Assembly: GCF_000006565.2 (NCBI RefSeq)
Contig: NC_031479.1
Location: forward strand, 2,356,001-2,420,000
Length of the DNA stretch: 64,000 nt
Direction: 5' to 3'
Source: Toxoplasma gondii ME49
Taxonomy: Eukaryota > Apicomplexa > Conoidasida > Eucoccidiorida > Sarcocystidae
Shown: positions 52,901 through 64,000 of the stretch, piece by piece
How positions within the stretch are numbered: the first letter of the stretch is position 1
How the letters are laid out: every line of letters begins with the position of its first letter
Position numbers and translations under genes: made by a program
The notes under the pieces: model-generated
Seen by the model: the letters and a program-made list of their open reading frames with translations, nothing else
What the model was told of the DNA's origin: nothing
Database searches by the model: none

Positions 52901-55900
52901 ACAGAGGCGACAAAGGCCAGAAAAGCGACACAGACAGAAAGAGGAAAACGAGACTATCCGGAGAGACAGACAGAGAGAGGCGCCAGAGAGGGGAGCAGAG
53001 AAAAGCAAGCACATACTCCGAAGAGAGAGCTCGCGACAGAGGGCTGAGCAGGAGGAAGAGAGAGAGCAACACAGAGAAAGACAAAGCGCAGGGGCAGAGA
53101 GTACGACAGAAAGAGAGGAGAAAAAGGGGAAAAAGAGGTTGGGGAGAACGCACCAGTTTGTGAGGAGTCTCCATGAGTTGACGCATGCGGCGCAGCTGCG
53201 CAAGGTAGAGATCAAGCGCCTCGCGCGGATTGTTCTGCACCTCTTGAGGCGGTCGAATGTACACCAGTTCCTGAGGAACAGGCGCGAGAGAAAAGAGCAC
53301 GGCTGATCGACAGAGCGTAGATTTCAGAAGGCAACGAGAGTGTTCGAGAGCGCGGAACACCGCAGAGGAGCAGCGGCCAGACAGCGAGAAACGGCCGCGA
53401 AATATGCGAGGGAACCTCCAGGCAAGACGCCGGAGAGGCGGGCGCAGGACAGGCAGAGAGAGCAAAGCTAAAGGCGCAAGAAGAGCGAAGACGAGGACCG
53501 GCAAGAACGAGAGGAAATGGGCAGAAAGGAGAGAGCAACGAGCTCGAAACAGGAGACACGGAGAAGAAAAGAGGAGAGAGAGGAAACAGGAGAACAAGAG
53601 AGAGAGAGAGAGAATGTAGGATACACCGCAGACGAAGTCGATCCGAAAGAAAGGGAACGTCCACACCAGGGGACCGGATGAGAGAAGGTGGAAAGAGATA
53701 AAAAACGTTTTCTGGAAACCATGAAAACGCGTCTCACTTCTCGAGCGAAAACTCGGTATCTGGAGGTGTATTCTTCCTGTCCTTTCACATGTTCCTCCTC
53801 GCGAGGATGGTGGAAGCGTGGTCTGCGGAAAACATGATCGCATGCATGCTGTGATCCGCCTTCTTTCGTTCCCGGAGTACGTACGCCCCGGAGACAGGCA
53901 GCACATACGCGCAAAAAAAGTGTATTCTCCAGCAGAGGAAAAGAAGGACCGTCTGCAGGAGGCTAGAAACCGTATTGTGCAAAGCGCGTTTTTAGAATCG
54001 ACGAGATATCAGGAAGGCTCCCACTCCACCCTCATGACCTTTTTGTTGCGTTACGAGAGTAAGGAGAGTCAGCAGGGGACTCTGTGTTGACATGGAAACT
54101 GAAAATGTTTCTACACAAAAGCTAACGAGATTCGTCTCTGCTCCCTGTCCGGTTTTGACCTTGCTGTCTCGCCGAGACCGCGTCTCTTCTCTTCCGAGAC
54201 GAAGTTTCTTCCTTAGGTGGAGACACTGTAACTGCACCCCCGCAGCAGGCGATGCATGCACTACAAAGACGAGTCGGCAGAAAGGAAAGCGGTCTCTCCT
54301 CCCTTTCTGCTTTCCAACGTTCTTACAAATGCTGATTGCTGTTTAAACTGGAAACGCTTTCATCTGCACAACTATAATATATTTAAAATATAGCACTACA
54401 TCCTCGTAAATACACAGCCACACGCAACTGCAGTGCAAAGACATAACCAAATAGACGCAGATATATGCATATATATATATATATATATATACTTAGTTGG
54501 AAGCACATGGAGAGATGTAGGCTGGCTGTTGTTCTGCGATATACCTTGCATGCTCTGCGTAGTCCGACACCGGTTTTCACGAGCAATTTTCTTCTTCAGT
54601 TCTCACCCTTCGTGTGTGCATCTGGCGATGCGTTGAAGTTCTCTCCACTGATGTTTTATCGCCTGTCTGCGCGCATCTTTCTTCTCTTCGTCTCGTCTCT
54701 CCCGTCGCTGTCTCTTCAACTCTTTCTCTCGCAGCTTCATGTCTTCCACTTCCCTTGCAACTGAAAAAAGATGAAATGCAAACGCGCAAACGCTTCCTCG
54801 ACCTCATCAATATACCCTTGCATCTCTCTATAGAGATATAGGTATCTTCATACGTATACACACATGTATATTCACGTATAGGTGGGGATGTTTGCATTGA
54901 TACAGACACGGCTCCGGAGGCACTTCTGCATGCACCTATGTGGATCGGCATATCTAATAGTAAAGCATAAACAGATAAATGCATATATATATATATATAT
55001 ATTTACATATATCGACACATATGTATATGCATGTACTTAGGAAAATAAACATAGCTACAAAGACCGAGATATGCGGGCGCGTGTGAAGGAGATAGACAGT
55101 CCGGAGGCGCCTTGCAGACACACCGTCTGCTCCATGGAAATACCCCCAGATGCTTGTGAACATATATACATATATATATTTATATATTTATATATATATA
55201 TATATATATTGATAAAAGCGGCTGTCGTATAGATTTTAAGTGTGCAAGTGGTTGTATGCGTCGTTGGTATCCGTTGCTCTTACTTTGGTCACGACTTTTC
55301 ACGGCTTTTCCATTTCCGCTTCCCTCGTTGACAGATCGTTTGAGAGCCCCCCAGCCTCCTGCCGGTCTCGTGTCGGCCGAGACACTCCACCGACTGGAGA
55401 GGTCGTAGGCGTCGAAGAGTGGACAGTCTTCTTCGTCAAACAATCCAGCGTCGTCGCGAAACAGGCCGTCCTCGAGCAAGAAAGAACTGTCTCCTCCCGG
55501 CAGGAGAGAGTCTCCAGCACTCTCCCCAAACACGGAAGACAGAAAGGACGGAGGCAAAGCAGAAGACGAGGAAGAAGAAGAGGAAGAAGAGGAAGAAGAG
55601 GAAGAAGAGGAAGAAGAGGAAGAAGGAGGGGAAGATGAGGGGGAGGAGAGGAAACCGACAGGTGCGTTTTCATTTCGAGGAGGCTCAGGTCGAGGTTTGT
55701 CTGATCCTGGAGACACTTGCGCCTTTTCGTCCTTCTCATTTTTGACGTTGCCTGCCGAGCATTGAGGCAGAAAAAACACGGAATTCGATTAAAATTCACC
55801 ACCTCAAATCCATTTATTGGCGCAGGGCAAAGAACCATTTTTGCAGAGTTTTGAAGCTCTTGTAAATATAGGAAAATCTACTTGGAACGAAAGCTAACAC

Positions 55901-58900
55901 TTACTGAGGGTTTCGAGGTGGGGAAGGAGAAAAAAACGGAACGGCAGAAGAGAAATTAATCACCGAAAACCCGACCAAAGAAATGAAAGCTTCAGGAAAG
56001 AAAATCGTTGAAAAGCAATTGAATATCAACAAAGACTCAGACGTAGGCTATAAATCCAGGTGTTTGCACAGATACTGATATAAACAGATGCAGGCAGATC
56101 GGCAAAGCGAGGTGTACTACGAGACAGAGAGAGAGAAAGACATGGGTGAAGAAAGGGTGCTACAAAGGCAGAGGAGAGGTAGAGTCGTGTAGCGAGGGAG
56201 AAGGATGAAGAAACGGATAGACTGTGAGAGAAGGGATCGAAGATGCTTTTCTGTTTTGAGGAATCCGTGAAAAGTACCTACATGGACCGTTTCGGCTCCG
56301 CTCAGGCTGGGAGAGGAGCGACGCAGGAATGTTCAGACATCGACGAAGACCGAGCGACTTGGTTCTCTCCACGAGGCCGCACTGCTCGGCTCTCAAAAGG
56401 AGATGTTGAAGCTGCAAAGACAGAACTCGAACGGACCAGCGTGCTGGCAGCAGACGGCGCCCGACGTCCACAGAGAAGAGAAAGAACAGAGAGTCACGAC
56501 AAAGGGGGAGAGGAAGAAGAAAAAGGAGAGTACGAAGGACACCAGAGGCGGAGAGGCAAAAAGACAGGAAGAGGCGAAGGAGAGACGGAGGAAAAGCAGA
56601 GAGAAGCTGCTCTCTGTCAGATCAGAAGACTGAACAACGGTGCCTTCTCTGACAGATTTCACGGTGGGGAGAGATGCAGACGTATCTGCTTCTCGAGTTC
56701 GAGCCGTCTGTTCCGGCCCTCTCTCCCCAGTGTTGTCGGCTTTCCTACCTTCCTCAATCCACGAGGCTCCGCGACTCTGCACTGAAACAGCTTGTTGACT
56801 TTTTCTTCTCGCGTCGCACCAAATCGCTTCGTCTCCTGCGACCAACGATCGAACTCGCGCCAGGCTGCCAGCTGCTGCGTCGCGCATTTGACGAGGTTTG
56901 CCACAACTACGCGCCTCGACCTCCAGTCAACAACGCGTCTGAAGAAAAGCCGCCGAAGCCGACATTTGTAAGAATGTGGGTCAGAAGGAAAGACACGGAA
57001 AATGAGGGGAAGCGGCGCAGTAAAACAGACTCCGATATACACCCGCTCTTCTGTCGAGCAAAAGAAGGAATTAAAAAGCATACTCAAGTATGCAGACAGA
57101 GAGACCGTGAGAGATGGAGATATCGGTGGAGAGAGAGACTCCGAACGGACGGAGACACATGCGTAGATTACCGTAGAGTTGAGTGAGTATACAACTCGCC
57201 ATAAAAAGTCGGATACGATTGCCGACGAATACTACAGCGAAACGGTGAAAAGACGAAGGTGGAGAGGAGCAACTGTCCATAGAAGAAGTTGGGATGACGG
57301 AGGCCGCGCAAGCAAACAAACGAGAATCTCTGGAGGGGAGTGAAATCGAAAAAAAGAAACAGAACACCAAGGCAGCGAGAGAGAACAAGACAGAAGAGAC
57401 AGACTGAAACCAGCGCCAAGCAGAGTGCAGGATGGAGAGAAAAAACAATTATTCTCCCCCGTCTTCTGTTGCGCGAGAATCGCTGCCGTTCGGCCTGAAC
57501 GTTGCCGTGTATCTCGGCTTCCCTAAGCGTCACAGAAAACGCAGAGAAAAGTTGACTTCTTGAATGTGTTTCGTGGCTTCTCTTACAAGTGCAGATACTC
57601 CGTCTTGTACATTTCATTCGGAAAATCGAGGAAAATAATCGACTTCTGCTCCTTCGTCAACACACTCAGCTGGGGTGTCACGACAGGCCGCGGCGTCTGG
57701 AAATCGAAGGCCTCCAGCAGAGATCTCTGGAAAGAACAACACAGGGACGCGGACCCACTGAAGAAGCGGCGCAACCGCAGACGTCGCAAATCGAGTCCCC
57801 AACGAAGCAGCACTGTGAATAATCGTATCGCCATGTAAATCCCCCGAGACCTCTCTTCATGTTTGTTCACTTTTTACGTGAGAAGTCATACACTTGAAAC
57901 ACAGGCATCTGCAGCGCCAACTTTGCTCTCTCATGCGTCTCCACACAAACATGCCTGCAGACATATATGTACATGTATATATGTACATGCATATATGCAC
58001 ATGTATATATGTAAATGTACACGGTACAGACATATTCGCGCATGCATAAAGTAGACAAGTGGGTACACAAAAGGAAACAGACGTCGACACCTGAGGACGT
58101 CTATCAGGAAGCAGGTGAAAGTGGAGAGACTACGGTAGACCGTGTACGCGTTGAACGGACGCGCGGTATACGTACAACGCCTCCAAGAGTGAGTTCGTCG
58201 TCCCAGCGGAGCTGTTCGGTGCGTCGCAAAAAGGCCATGTCCTCTCGAGTGACGTTTTTTCTTCCAAAAGGATTTCCCTGTTCCTCCTCCTGAACGATGG
58301 TGTCTAAACACCAGGCGAGAGCGTCCTCGAGAGTGCATGCAGCGGTTTCGAGGTCCTCTCCGGCGAGCGTATCGGTGTCGCTTTCTCCTCGCGAGTGTCT
58401 CTCCTTCGCACGACCTTGGCCTCTCCGTTTGCCTCGGCCCTTTCCGGAGAGAGCGGAGTCGTCCGACAGTGCGTCCTCTTCGTCCTCCGACGACAGCGAC
58501 GAGGCAGAAGACTGCGACGCACTTGTCTTCTCGCTGTCGTCGGAGGAACCGGCAGTCTGTACAGCAGCGAAAGCCGGACAAAAAGATATTGAAAGACGCA
58601 GAGAGAGCAGCGGCAGACGGTGTCGAAAACAGAGGAGACGTGCAGACCGAGGGGAGGAGAAGAGGACGGAGAGAGACGAAACAGAGAGGAGAGATGACAA
58701 AGAAAAGGAAGGAAAAGAGAAAGAAGAGTGGAGAGATGAAGAAGAGAAAAGATGGAGAGAGGAGAGACGAGCAATGACAAGGGAAAGGGCAAAGAGAAAC
58801 GATCCAAGAGAGAGCACGACAAAGGGTAACAGTCAAACGCAACATGGAAGAAAAAGGAGACAGGGAGACAGTCGCAAGGACTGGAGAGCGTCTGGCAGAA

Positions 58901-60074
58901 GGGAGAGGAGGAACAGAACAGAACAAGACAGTGAAACAGGAAAACTAAATTCGTCCGACATGAAGAGGAGTGACACTCCTACCTCCTCAGAGTCATCTGC
59001 TGAGGCAGAGCCGTCGCCTTCGCTTTCAGCGAGTTTTCTCGATTTTCTGCTCTCCTTCTTGCCGTCGTTCTGCAGTTTGCGGCGGAGGACCTCTAACCTC
59101 TTCTTCTTGTCCTTCCTCCTCCGTCCTTTTTCCCTGCGTTTCTTCACTTCATCTGCGCTGTCTTCTTCTGCTCTCATCTCAGCTGCAAAGGCATTCCAGT
59201 CCTTGAGCCTCGAATCTTCTCCTTTACCTTCACTCGCCTCCTCCTCACTATCTTCTTTCTCGCTTTCTTCTTCCTCGCGTTCTTCTTTCTCGCTTTCTTC
59301 TTTCTCGCTTTCTTGCCTCTTCACCCAGCGCTTCTTCTTCTTCACGGTCGCATCTTTCCTCGGAGATCCAGACTGAGGGGAAGGCGTTTCGGAGGCGGGG
59401 CGAGAGGCTTTTCCTTGCCCTTCTGTGTCTCCTTCGTGTCTGTCCCCGTTCCGGTCTCTTCCTCCGTTGCCCGGAGAAAAAGAAGAAGGGGAGCACCTCT
59501 TCTGCGAGTCATCGTCGCTGTCGTCCAGTTGAGGTCGTACAAGGCGACGGCTGAGAGAAGGAGAGATTCGGAGAGACGAGAAACGAATTGAAGAGTCCAC
59601 CGGCCTCCCAGATGCCAGTGCACCCTGTGCATGAGGTAGAATCTTGTCCACTTATTAAACCAGAAACTCGCTTGTACCATTTCTCGGAACTTCGTCGAAC
59701 GGTGCGACTGTGTGACTCCGACATACGGTTTTCCGCCTTCTCCCAGTGCATCTACAGCTCACTACAGATACATGCATGGTGAATGATACGGTTTCCTCCC
59801 GGTGTACGTACTGTACGTACTGATGGCTTGAGATATACACGAAGCAAATGGACCCAAAAACGTAGCGCGAAAGTGACGCCGTACAGAGTGTGTATGGAGA
59901 CACACCTTCAGGCCGCCTTCAAAAAAACTCGCAAGCGCGTCCACGACGAGGGGTGTACAGACACTGTGAAGCGCATGTCTGTTCGAACTTCAGAGTCGGT
60001 TTATTCGCAAATCTCCCAGTCTCTTAGACTTACGTTTTTTTGTTGGGGATCGACAAATCTTCGTCGTCCTCCAT
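46915..60074 (-). CDS. 1,998-residue acidic and Ser-rich protein with one conserved-looking core, 19 exons
   Basis: Minus-strand exons: 60034-60074, 59906-59963, 59678-59751, 58983-59550, 58176-58556, 57587-57726, 56749-56938, 56282-56411, 55284-55751, 54607-54760, 53738-53822, 53154-53270, 50697-52744, 50429-50575, 49858-49908, 49493-49647, 48564-48688, 47395-48167, 46915-47206. The sum is 5,997 bases and every junction agrees in phase. Start MEDDEDLSIPNKK. Residues about 60-370 are Asp/Glu/Ser/Lys-rich. A compact core spans about 330-530 (TLEDALAWCLDTIVQEE, VTREDMAFLRRTEQLRW, SIIFLDFPNEMYKTEYL, WREFDRWSQETKRFGATREE, LQHLLLRAEQCGLVERTK). Then come coiled-coil (REVEDMKLREKELKRQRRER) and ELVYIRPPQEVQNNPREAL segments, a 680-residue exon with Ser-rich heptads, and acidic coiled coils (FTDDDSFGVRGD near the end). 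The layout suggests a nuclear scaffold; I do not recognise the family. Confidence 0.75.
51285..51721 (-). repeat. In-frame 21-bp minisatellite encoding SSSSLSN heptads
   Basis: About 21 copies of a 21-base unit (some 18 bases long) lie in the largest exon of the minus-strand gene. Sense reading gives SSSSLSN; antisense gives EELEREE in an unbroken frame. Copies are nearly identical, which points to recent expansion or homogenisation. Every length change is a multiple of three, as expected for coding DNA under frame constraint. Confidence 0.95.
54976..55212. repeat. (TA)n tracts in an intron of the minus-strand gene
   Basis: TA blocks lie at about 54980-55000 and 55160-55212, with another at 54465-54492 in the next intron downstream. 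All are intronic. Confidence 0.9.
55560..55640 (-). repeat. Poly-serine tract (GAAGAG/GAAGAA on plus)
   Basis: An in-frame trinucleotide-type repeat encodes more than 20 consecutive serines in the ninth exon of the minus-strand gene, between PVGFLSSPSSS and ALPPSFLSSVFGE. Confidence 0.85.
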
Positions 60075-60251
60075 CGCTGCTATTTTCTCAGTCCCCGGAG
60101 ACAACACGAAAGGGACTCGTCAGGTGTACAGACAGCTGGAGTCGCAGATTTTTCAGAAACGGTATCGGGTGTGCAGGGCCGTCTCCTTCAGGTCGCGACG
60201 GAGTCGCAGTGGCTCGAAGGATTCTGCGTCGTGCAGCCGTCTCCCTCTTCG

Positions 60252-61445
60252 TTATCGAACGAAGTTCTCCTTCTCTGACGAGTTGTACACGTACGCCGCG
60301 TCGCCCACAGGGTCGGTGCCCTTGTGGTAGGTAAGCGAAGACGGCCAGATGAGAACCAGTTCCAGCTGGGTCTTCGAGGACGAGGTCTGTTTCTCCGCCA
60401 GACTTTGGAGGCCGGAAAGCGAGACGCAGAGGTTGCAAGACGCAGGTTGTGAGACTAGAGGGGAGAATGCAGAGAAGAGGAGGAAGCCGAGGTCGAAGAA
60501 AAGCAAAGAGTCGGAAAAAAGTAGAAGAAAGTGAACGAAAGTGACAGCGGAAGAGTGACCGCAACGGCGCTTTGTTCCCTGTACACACAGCGGTTGCCGA
60601 GAAGCGCCGTTGCAAAAAATCGGGAAGGCGGCCTGCAAAGCCTCGAACATCTGAGAGAGCGCAGCGCTGCACATTCCCAGGTGTACATACAGCTCCACAG
60701 ACGCCTCTCTGTCAAGCTCAAAGCCCCCGTTTAATCTTGACGGTTTCTGCCTCCCGTGCGTCTCCTCGCAACAGCGAACAGACCCTTTAGCGGAGAACGG
60801 AGGAAGCTAAAGCTGCCATAGTTCTCGCATTTCCACCTTCTGACCGCCGTCTTCGACAGAAAAAGGAGGTCGGTAGTATGGTCAGGGCGGATGCGTGTGC
60901 ATGTGTGTGCCGGAGTGTGGAGACGTAGGGACGCAGTCTCTGCTGTTTCTCTTTCCTGCGGTCCGCTGTTTCTGACGCCCTGCCCTCGTTTGGTCGGAAT
61001 CAAAACCGTCTGCTCGCGAAACGAAACTGAAGAAACACACAAGACAGCTGCAGAAAAGAGAGCCAATGTGTTGGGGGGTAGTCAGGAGCTCGCAGGACCC
61101 GGAAAAGCTGTCCCAGAGGGCATGAGTGAGAGGGGAGAATTGCGCTTAGGAAAACAGGAAGTTTCTCCGTTTCAGGCTTTGCTCAAGACGCCGCAGAAAC
61201 TTTGCCTTTTCGAAGTGCGAAACAGAGGAGGAAGAGGAAGCGAGGGACGCAGTGTGTCTTCCCGGCCGGCTACTCGCTGCGCGCCACCCCCTCCCTACGT
61301 GAAAATCGTGCTTAAAGCAAAGATGCCCGAAAGCCTGCGGGTGGCATAAACTGGCAATGCGGGTGCTGCGAAACGCCTCGCAGCGTCGTTTGCCTTTTCC
61401 AGAACCTTCTGATCTCGACGGAGTCCTACCGACTTTTACTACCAT
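60252..61445 (-). CDS. Small unrecognised protein upstream of the acidic gene
   Basis: Minus-strand exons: 61299-61445 (tentative, ATG with AACATGG context), 60587-60764 and 60252-60454. The phases agree (0, 1) and the total is 175 residues. The last two exons have strong coding-type codon use (AAG, GAG, GAC, TAC, CTG). Segments: GFELDREASVELYVHLGM, SQMFEALQAAFPIFCNGA, SLAEKQTSSSKTQLELVLIW and LTYHKGTDPVGDAAYVY; end NFVR and TAA. Only 177 bases separate its stop from the ATG of the acidic gene, so these exons could be 5' exons of that gene through a GTACGT donor after PVGDA, but that reading does not keep the MEDDEDLSIP frame. No family recognised. Confidence 0.5.
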
Positions 61446-63183
61446 GTTCTTTCAACTTGCTCCAGCAAAGCGACTCCCATGGACGCCCATGCCTCTGTCG
61501 AATTACCGTGTCAACGGACATATATACCCTACACAGCACAGAGGCATTTATGCTTTTCTTTCCAAACGCAATCTTGAAAAAGCGATTCAAAGCGACGCAC
61601 ATCCCCGTCCTTTTGTCGAGAGAGAGAGGTGCCCCGTCGAAAAAAAATATGCACGGAATCAAAACGTTCTCTCTGCCTCTCATTTCGAGGCTTCCCGGAA
61701 ACTTCGGAGCTGCCACCATCTGCGTGGAGAGAGACACACATGCACGCACTAACATAGATATATATGTATATATATATATATATATGTATTTGATGCGCAG
61801 ATAGATATATACAACAAATACATCGATGTACTTGGACTCTTGTAGTAGAGTAGCGATAAAACGTACGTATCACTGTACGTGTTAAATTTTGGTGTAAACC
61901 GTACCGCTGCGCATGGTACGAGCGCCAAAAGAGACAGCAAGATGAAGAGAGGTCGCAGGCGCGACTACACAGACATAACGATTTGTATGGCGAGCACATG
62001 TCTTCCAAACGGATGAGTCAGGAGCGGAGACACGGGAAGGCAGCAGAAGGCGTCTCTTTCTCTCCCTCTGGGATCCGAGGGATGCCTTCTTTTTTGACAG
62101 AAGACACTGCTCCCAGGAAAAGAATCACGACGAAAGTTGCCCTCCTCTTCTTCCATCGAAGCGAAACCCCAGCAATAAAATGTCATGGCAACACCTCCGT
62201 GAGGCGAAAGGTCTTTTCTCCGGAGGCTTCTGCTGTGGAGTACAACGAGCACCTTTTTCCGCTTGGACTTTCTAAAGTGGGGAATTCTCACTTCTCGATA
62301 TTCTCTCGAACAGCTACGAGACCCTTTTCTCGCCACCCTCGAGCCACAACTGCGAAAGCGTCGGCTGAGATCATCCCAAAGGTTGCCCCCAACTCTTTAA
62401 ACCCATTGACGAAGTTTCTCCAAAGACAAAACACACACTTCACCACGCCTCTACACACATCTCTACGTCGAAACAGTTTTGGAGAAGAGTTTTCATACAG
62501 GTATGCGTAGATCTACTTGCGAGTGTGACCTATTTCATGGTGATACATACATTCTTCCCATCATTTTATATATATATATATATATATATATGTATACATA
62601 TATATATGTATATGTATATGTATATATACGTATATATACGTATTTATATTTTTGTGTACAGGAATCTACATGTCATTATACAGATGCGTGGCGCGTCCTT
62701 CGTGAAGAGGAATATGTGAGAAAAGGTTTCCTTCTACTCGCTACTTGCACCTGGAGTCTGCGGGAGGTGAGATCTGCTCTGGCATCTGTCTTCTCTGGAT
62801 GCCTTTCTCTTTCTCTGAATCTGTTTAAGGCGTCCTTTAGCGCGAGTGTCTTCGGACCCGAGCTGAGTCCACCCGAGAGGAGACAGACGCAACGCTCTCC
62901 CTTCAGCATGTCTCGGAGGGGAGCTTTTACTCCTCCCCTGGCCTGATGTTGCAGAAAGGCGCGTCTCGTGGCTGCGATTTTTTCCAGCGTTTCCTCGTTG
63001 GCAAGAGGCCCCGTCTGTTTGTGAACGAAAAGAAAAGGAGTTGTCTCTCACAGTCCACTGTGCTCTCCACGTCTGACTTTTCCCTCCGAACACGCCACAC
63101 CTTTCTTTGCGTCGCGGCGAGACCGGGACACCGAGAGACTCTGGACAAAGAGTTGAACAAGGAGAAAGCGAAAAACGAAGAGT
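61446..63183. other. Intergenic, no gene seen
   Basis: It holds the 3' UTR of the uL14 gene and promoter sequence for the small minus-strand gene. (TA)n tracts lie at 61757-61788 and 62566-62650. Open frames on both strands here (for example 61983-62510 plus) lack matching splice sites and coding-type codon use. Confidence 0.5.
62566..62650. repeat. (TA)n / TATACG microsatellite
   Basis: A pure TA run of about 12 units is followed by TATACATA, TATGTA and TATACG variants over 85 bases. Confidence 0.9.
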
Positions 63184-63898
63184 TTAGCAGATCGCAGTGG
63201 CCGCCGCAGAGATCTTGGGCCACAGCTCAGCACACTCCTTTCCAACGGGACCAGTGACAGCAGATCCCTTCATTTCTCCCTTGTTGTTTGCGACAACGCC
63301 CGCGTTGTCCTCGAAGTAAATGAAGTAGCCTTCCGCGCGACGCCACGCTCTCCTCTGTCGGACGATAATCGCCATGTGAACTTTCTTCCTCAAGTCGGGC
63401 TTCCCCTTCTTGACTGTGGCCAGCACCAAGTCGCCGAGCGAGCAAGCGGGGAGGCGGTTCAGGCAGCTGCCCCAGCCCTGAGAAAATTCAACGGAGACGC
63501 GAAACGCACACACGCGCGCAAATCAGATCTCCGGTGCGACCCGACCCTGCGACGAGAAAAGTTACAGCGGGTCTCATGCTGAAAAACGTAAAAACGAGCT
63601 GTAGACAGAGCTGCACACAGCCAGACGAGGTGTCTCTACAGTTGCGCAAGTGGAGCACTCGGGGGAAGATCATCAGGCTTATGGAGAAAAAGCTGCCACG
63701 GAGCAAAGAAAACAGAGAAGAGATCGACTGGGAGAACGGTGCCGATGCTCCAGCGCTGAGTTAAAAGAACGCGAACCGGAGCCTCCGTGGAAACACCCGC
63801 GGGGGCAGCAGTCGAAGCGCGTACCTTGACGGCAATGATGTACAGGTTCTTGGCGCCACTGTTGTCGCAGCAGTTGATCAGGGCGCCGACGGGGAGAC
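63184..63898 (-). CDS. RPL23: Ribosomal protein uL14 (RPL23), 5' end beyond the window
   Basis: uL14 is a universally conserved protein of the large ribosomal subunit, at the intersubunit face. Minus-strand exons: 63825-63898 and 63184-63477, joined in phase 0, ending in TAA. The first visible exon reads [20 protein letters not shown] and IIAVK; the second includes [58 protein letters not shown] and [18 protein letters not shown]. This matches eukaryotic uL14 from the second strand to the C-terminus. The N-terminal exon(s), about 20 residues, must lie beyond 64000, since 63899 onward is intron (CACAG acceptor). The stretch before LNRLP (GWGSC) differs from the usual sequence. Confidence 0.97.
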
Positions 63899-64000
63899 CT
63901 GTGAAACGCACATACAAACACATCGACCACCGGCGCGTTCCCGTTGATTTTTGCCTGCGAGAGGTCGCGGTTGCATGCCGAAGGCGAGAGGCACACGCGA

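Noticed and set aside
60034..60074. Start of the acidic gene as a Dr1/NC2-beta histone-fold protein (DDxLSIP)
   Set aside because: The next exons do not contain the histone-fold motifs expected right after that start; the likeness is limited to a few residues.
61130..61349. Plus-strand frame ending KMPESLRVA and a stop
   Set aside because: It has an acceptor but no identifiable upstream exons. The minus strand gives a phase-consistent three-exon gene over the same bases. Not settled.

Overview
The window looks like chromosomal DNA of a cyst-forming coccidian (Sarcocystidae: the Toxoplasma / Neospora / Hammondia group). The signs are intron-dense genes with GT..AG junctions, starts in AAAATGGC-type context, long Ser-, Glu- and Asp-rich linkers inside conserved proteins, many TGCATGC motifs, pure (TA)n tracts in introns and intergenic DNA, and long CT-rich leaders. 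The species cannot be fixed from the sequence alone. All gene models were built by hand from reading frames, splice sites and codon phase, without transcripts or database searches.

Layout, left to right. (1) 2433-5428, plus: an acidic protein with a C-terminal PH-like segment. (2) 5429-9387: no gene seen, ending in a CT-rich leader. (3) 9388 to about 14113, plus: CTU2/NCS2, the non-catalytic partner of the cytosolic tRNA U34 thiolase. (4) 16124 to about 16915, minus: a small unrecognised gene. (5) 17874-35963, plus: a gene of about 18 kb whose exons join in phase and read F-BAR-like helices (two blocks), SH3, GRAM, VASt (sterol-transfer type) and a C-terminal membrane anchor. This is a Lam/Sip3/GRAMD1-like contact-site lipid transporter with an SH3 where yeast Lam1/Lam3 carry a PH domain, and it is the most interesting object here. 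(6) About 36760-37398, plus: a small unrecognised gene. (7) 40761-45237, plus: Rab2, complete, seven exons, ending in CC. (8) 46915-60074, minus: a 19-exon gene whose phases all agree, coding for 1,998 residues of a very acidic/Ser-rich protein with one conserved-looking core; it is not recognised. (9) 60252 to about 61445, minus: a small unrecognised gene. (10) 63184 to beyond the right edge, minus: ribosomal protein uL14 (RPL23), 5' end outside the window.

The genes do not form a pathway. They cover housekeeping (uL14, CTU2), early secretory traffic (Rab2) and probable inter-membrane lipid transfer (the F-BAR/SH3/GRAM/VASt gene). Rab2 and the 1,998-residue gene converge on 45238-46914. The small minus gene at 16 kb and the F-BAR gene diverge from 16916-17873, a likely shared promoter region. 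Unusual non-coding structure includes a perfect 29-bp inverted repeat inside an intron of the lipid-transfer gene, a 9-bp-unit array in Rab2 intron 2, and a 1.8-kb open frame inside an intron that splits the GRAM domain.
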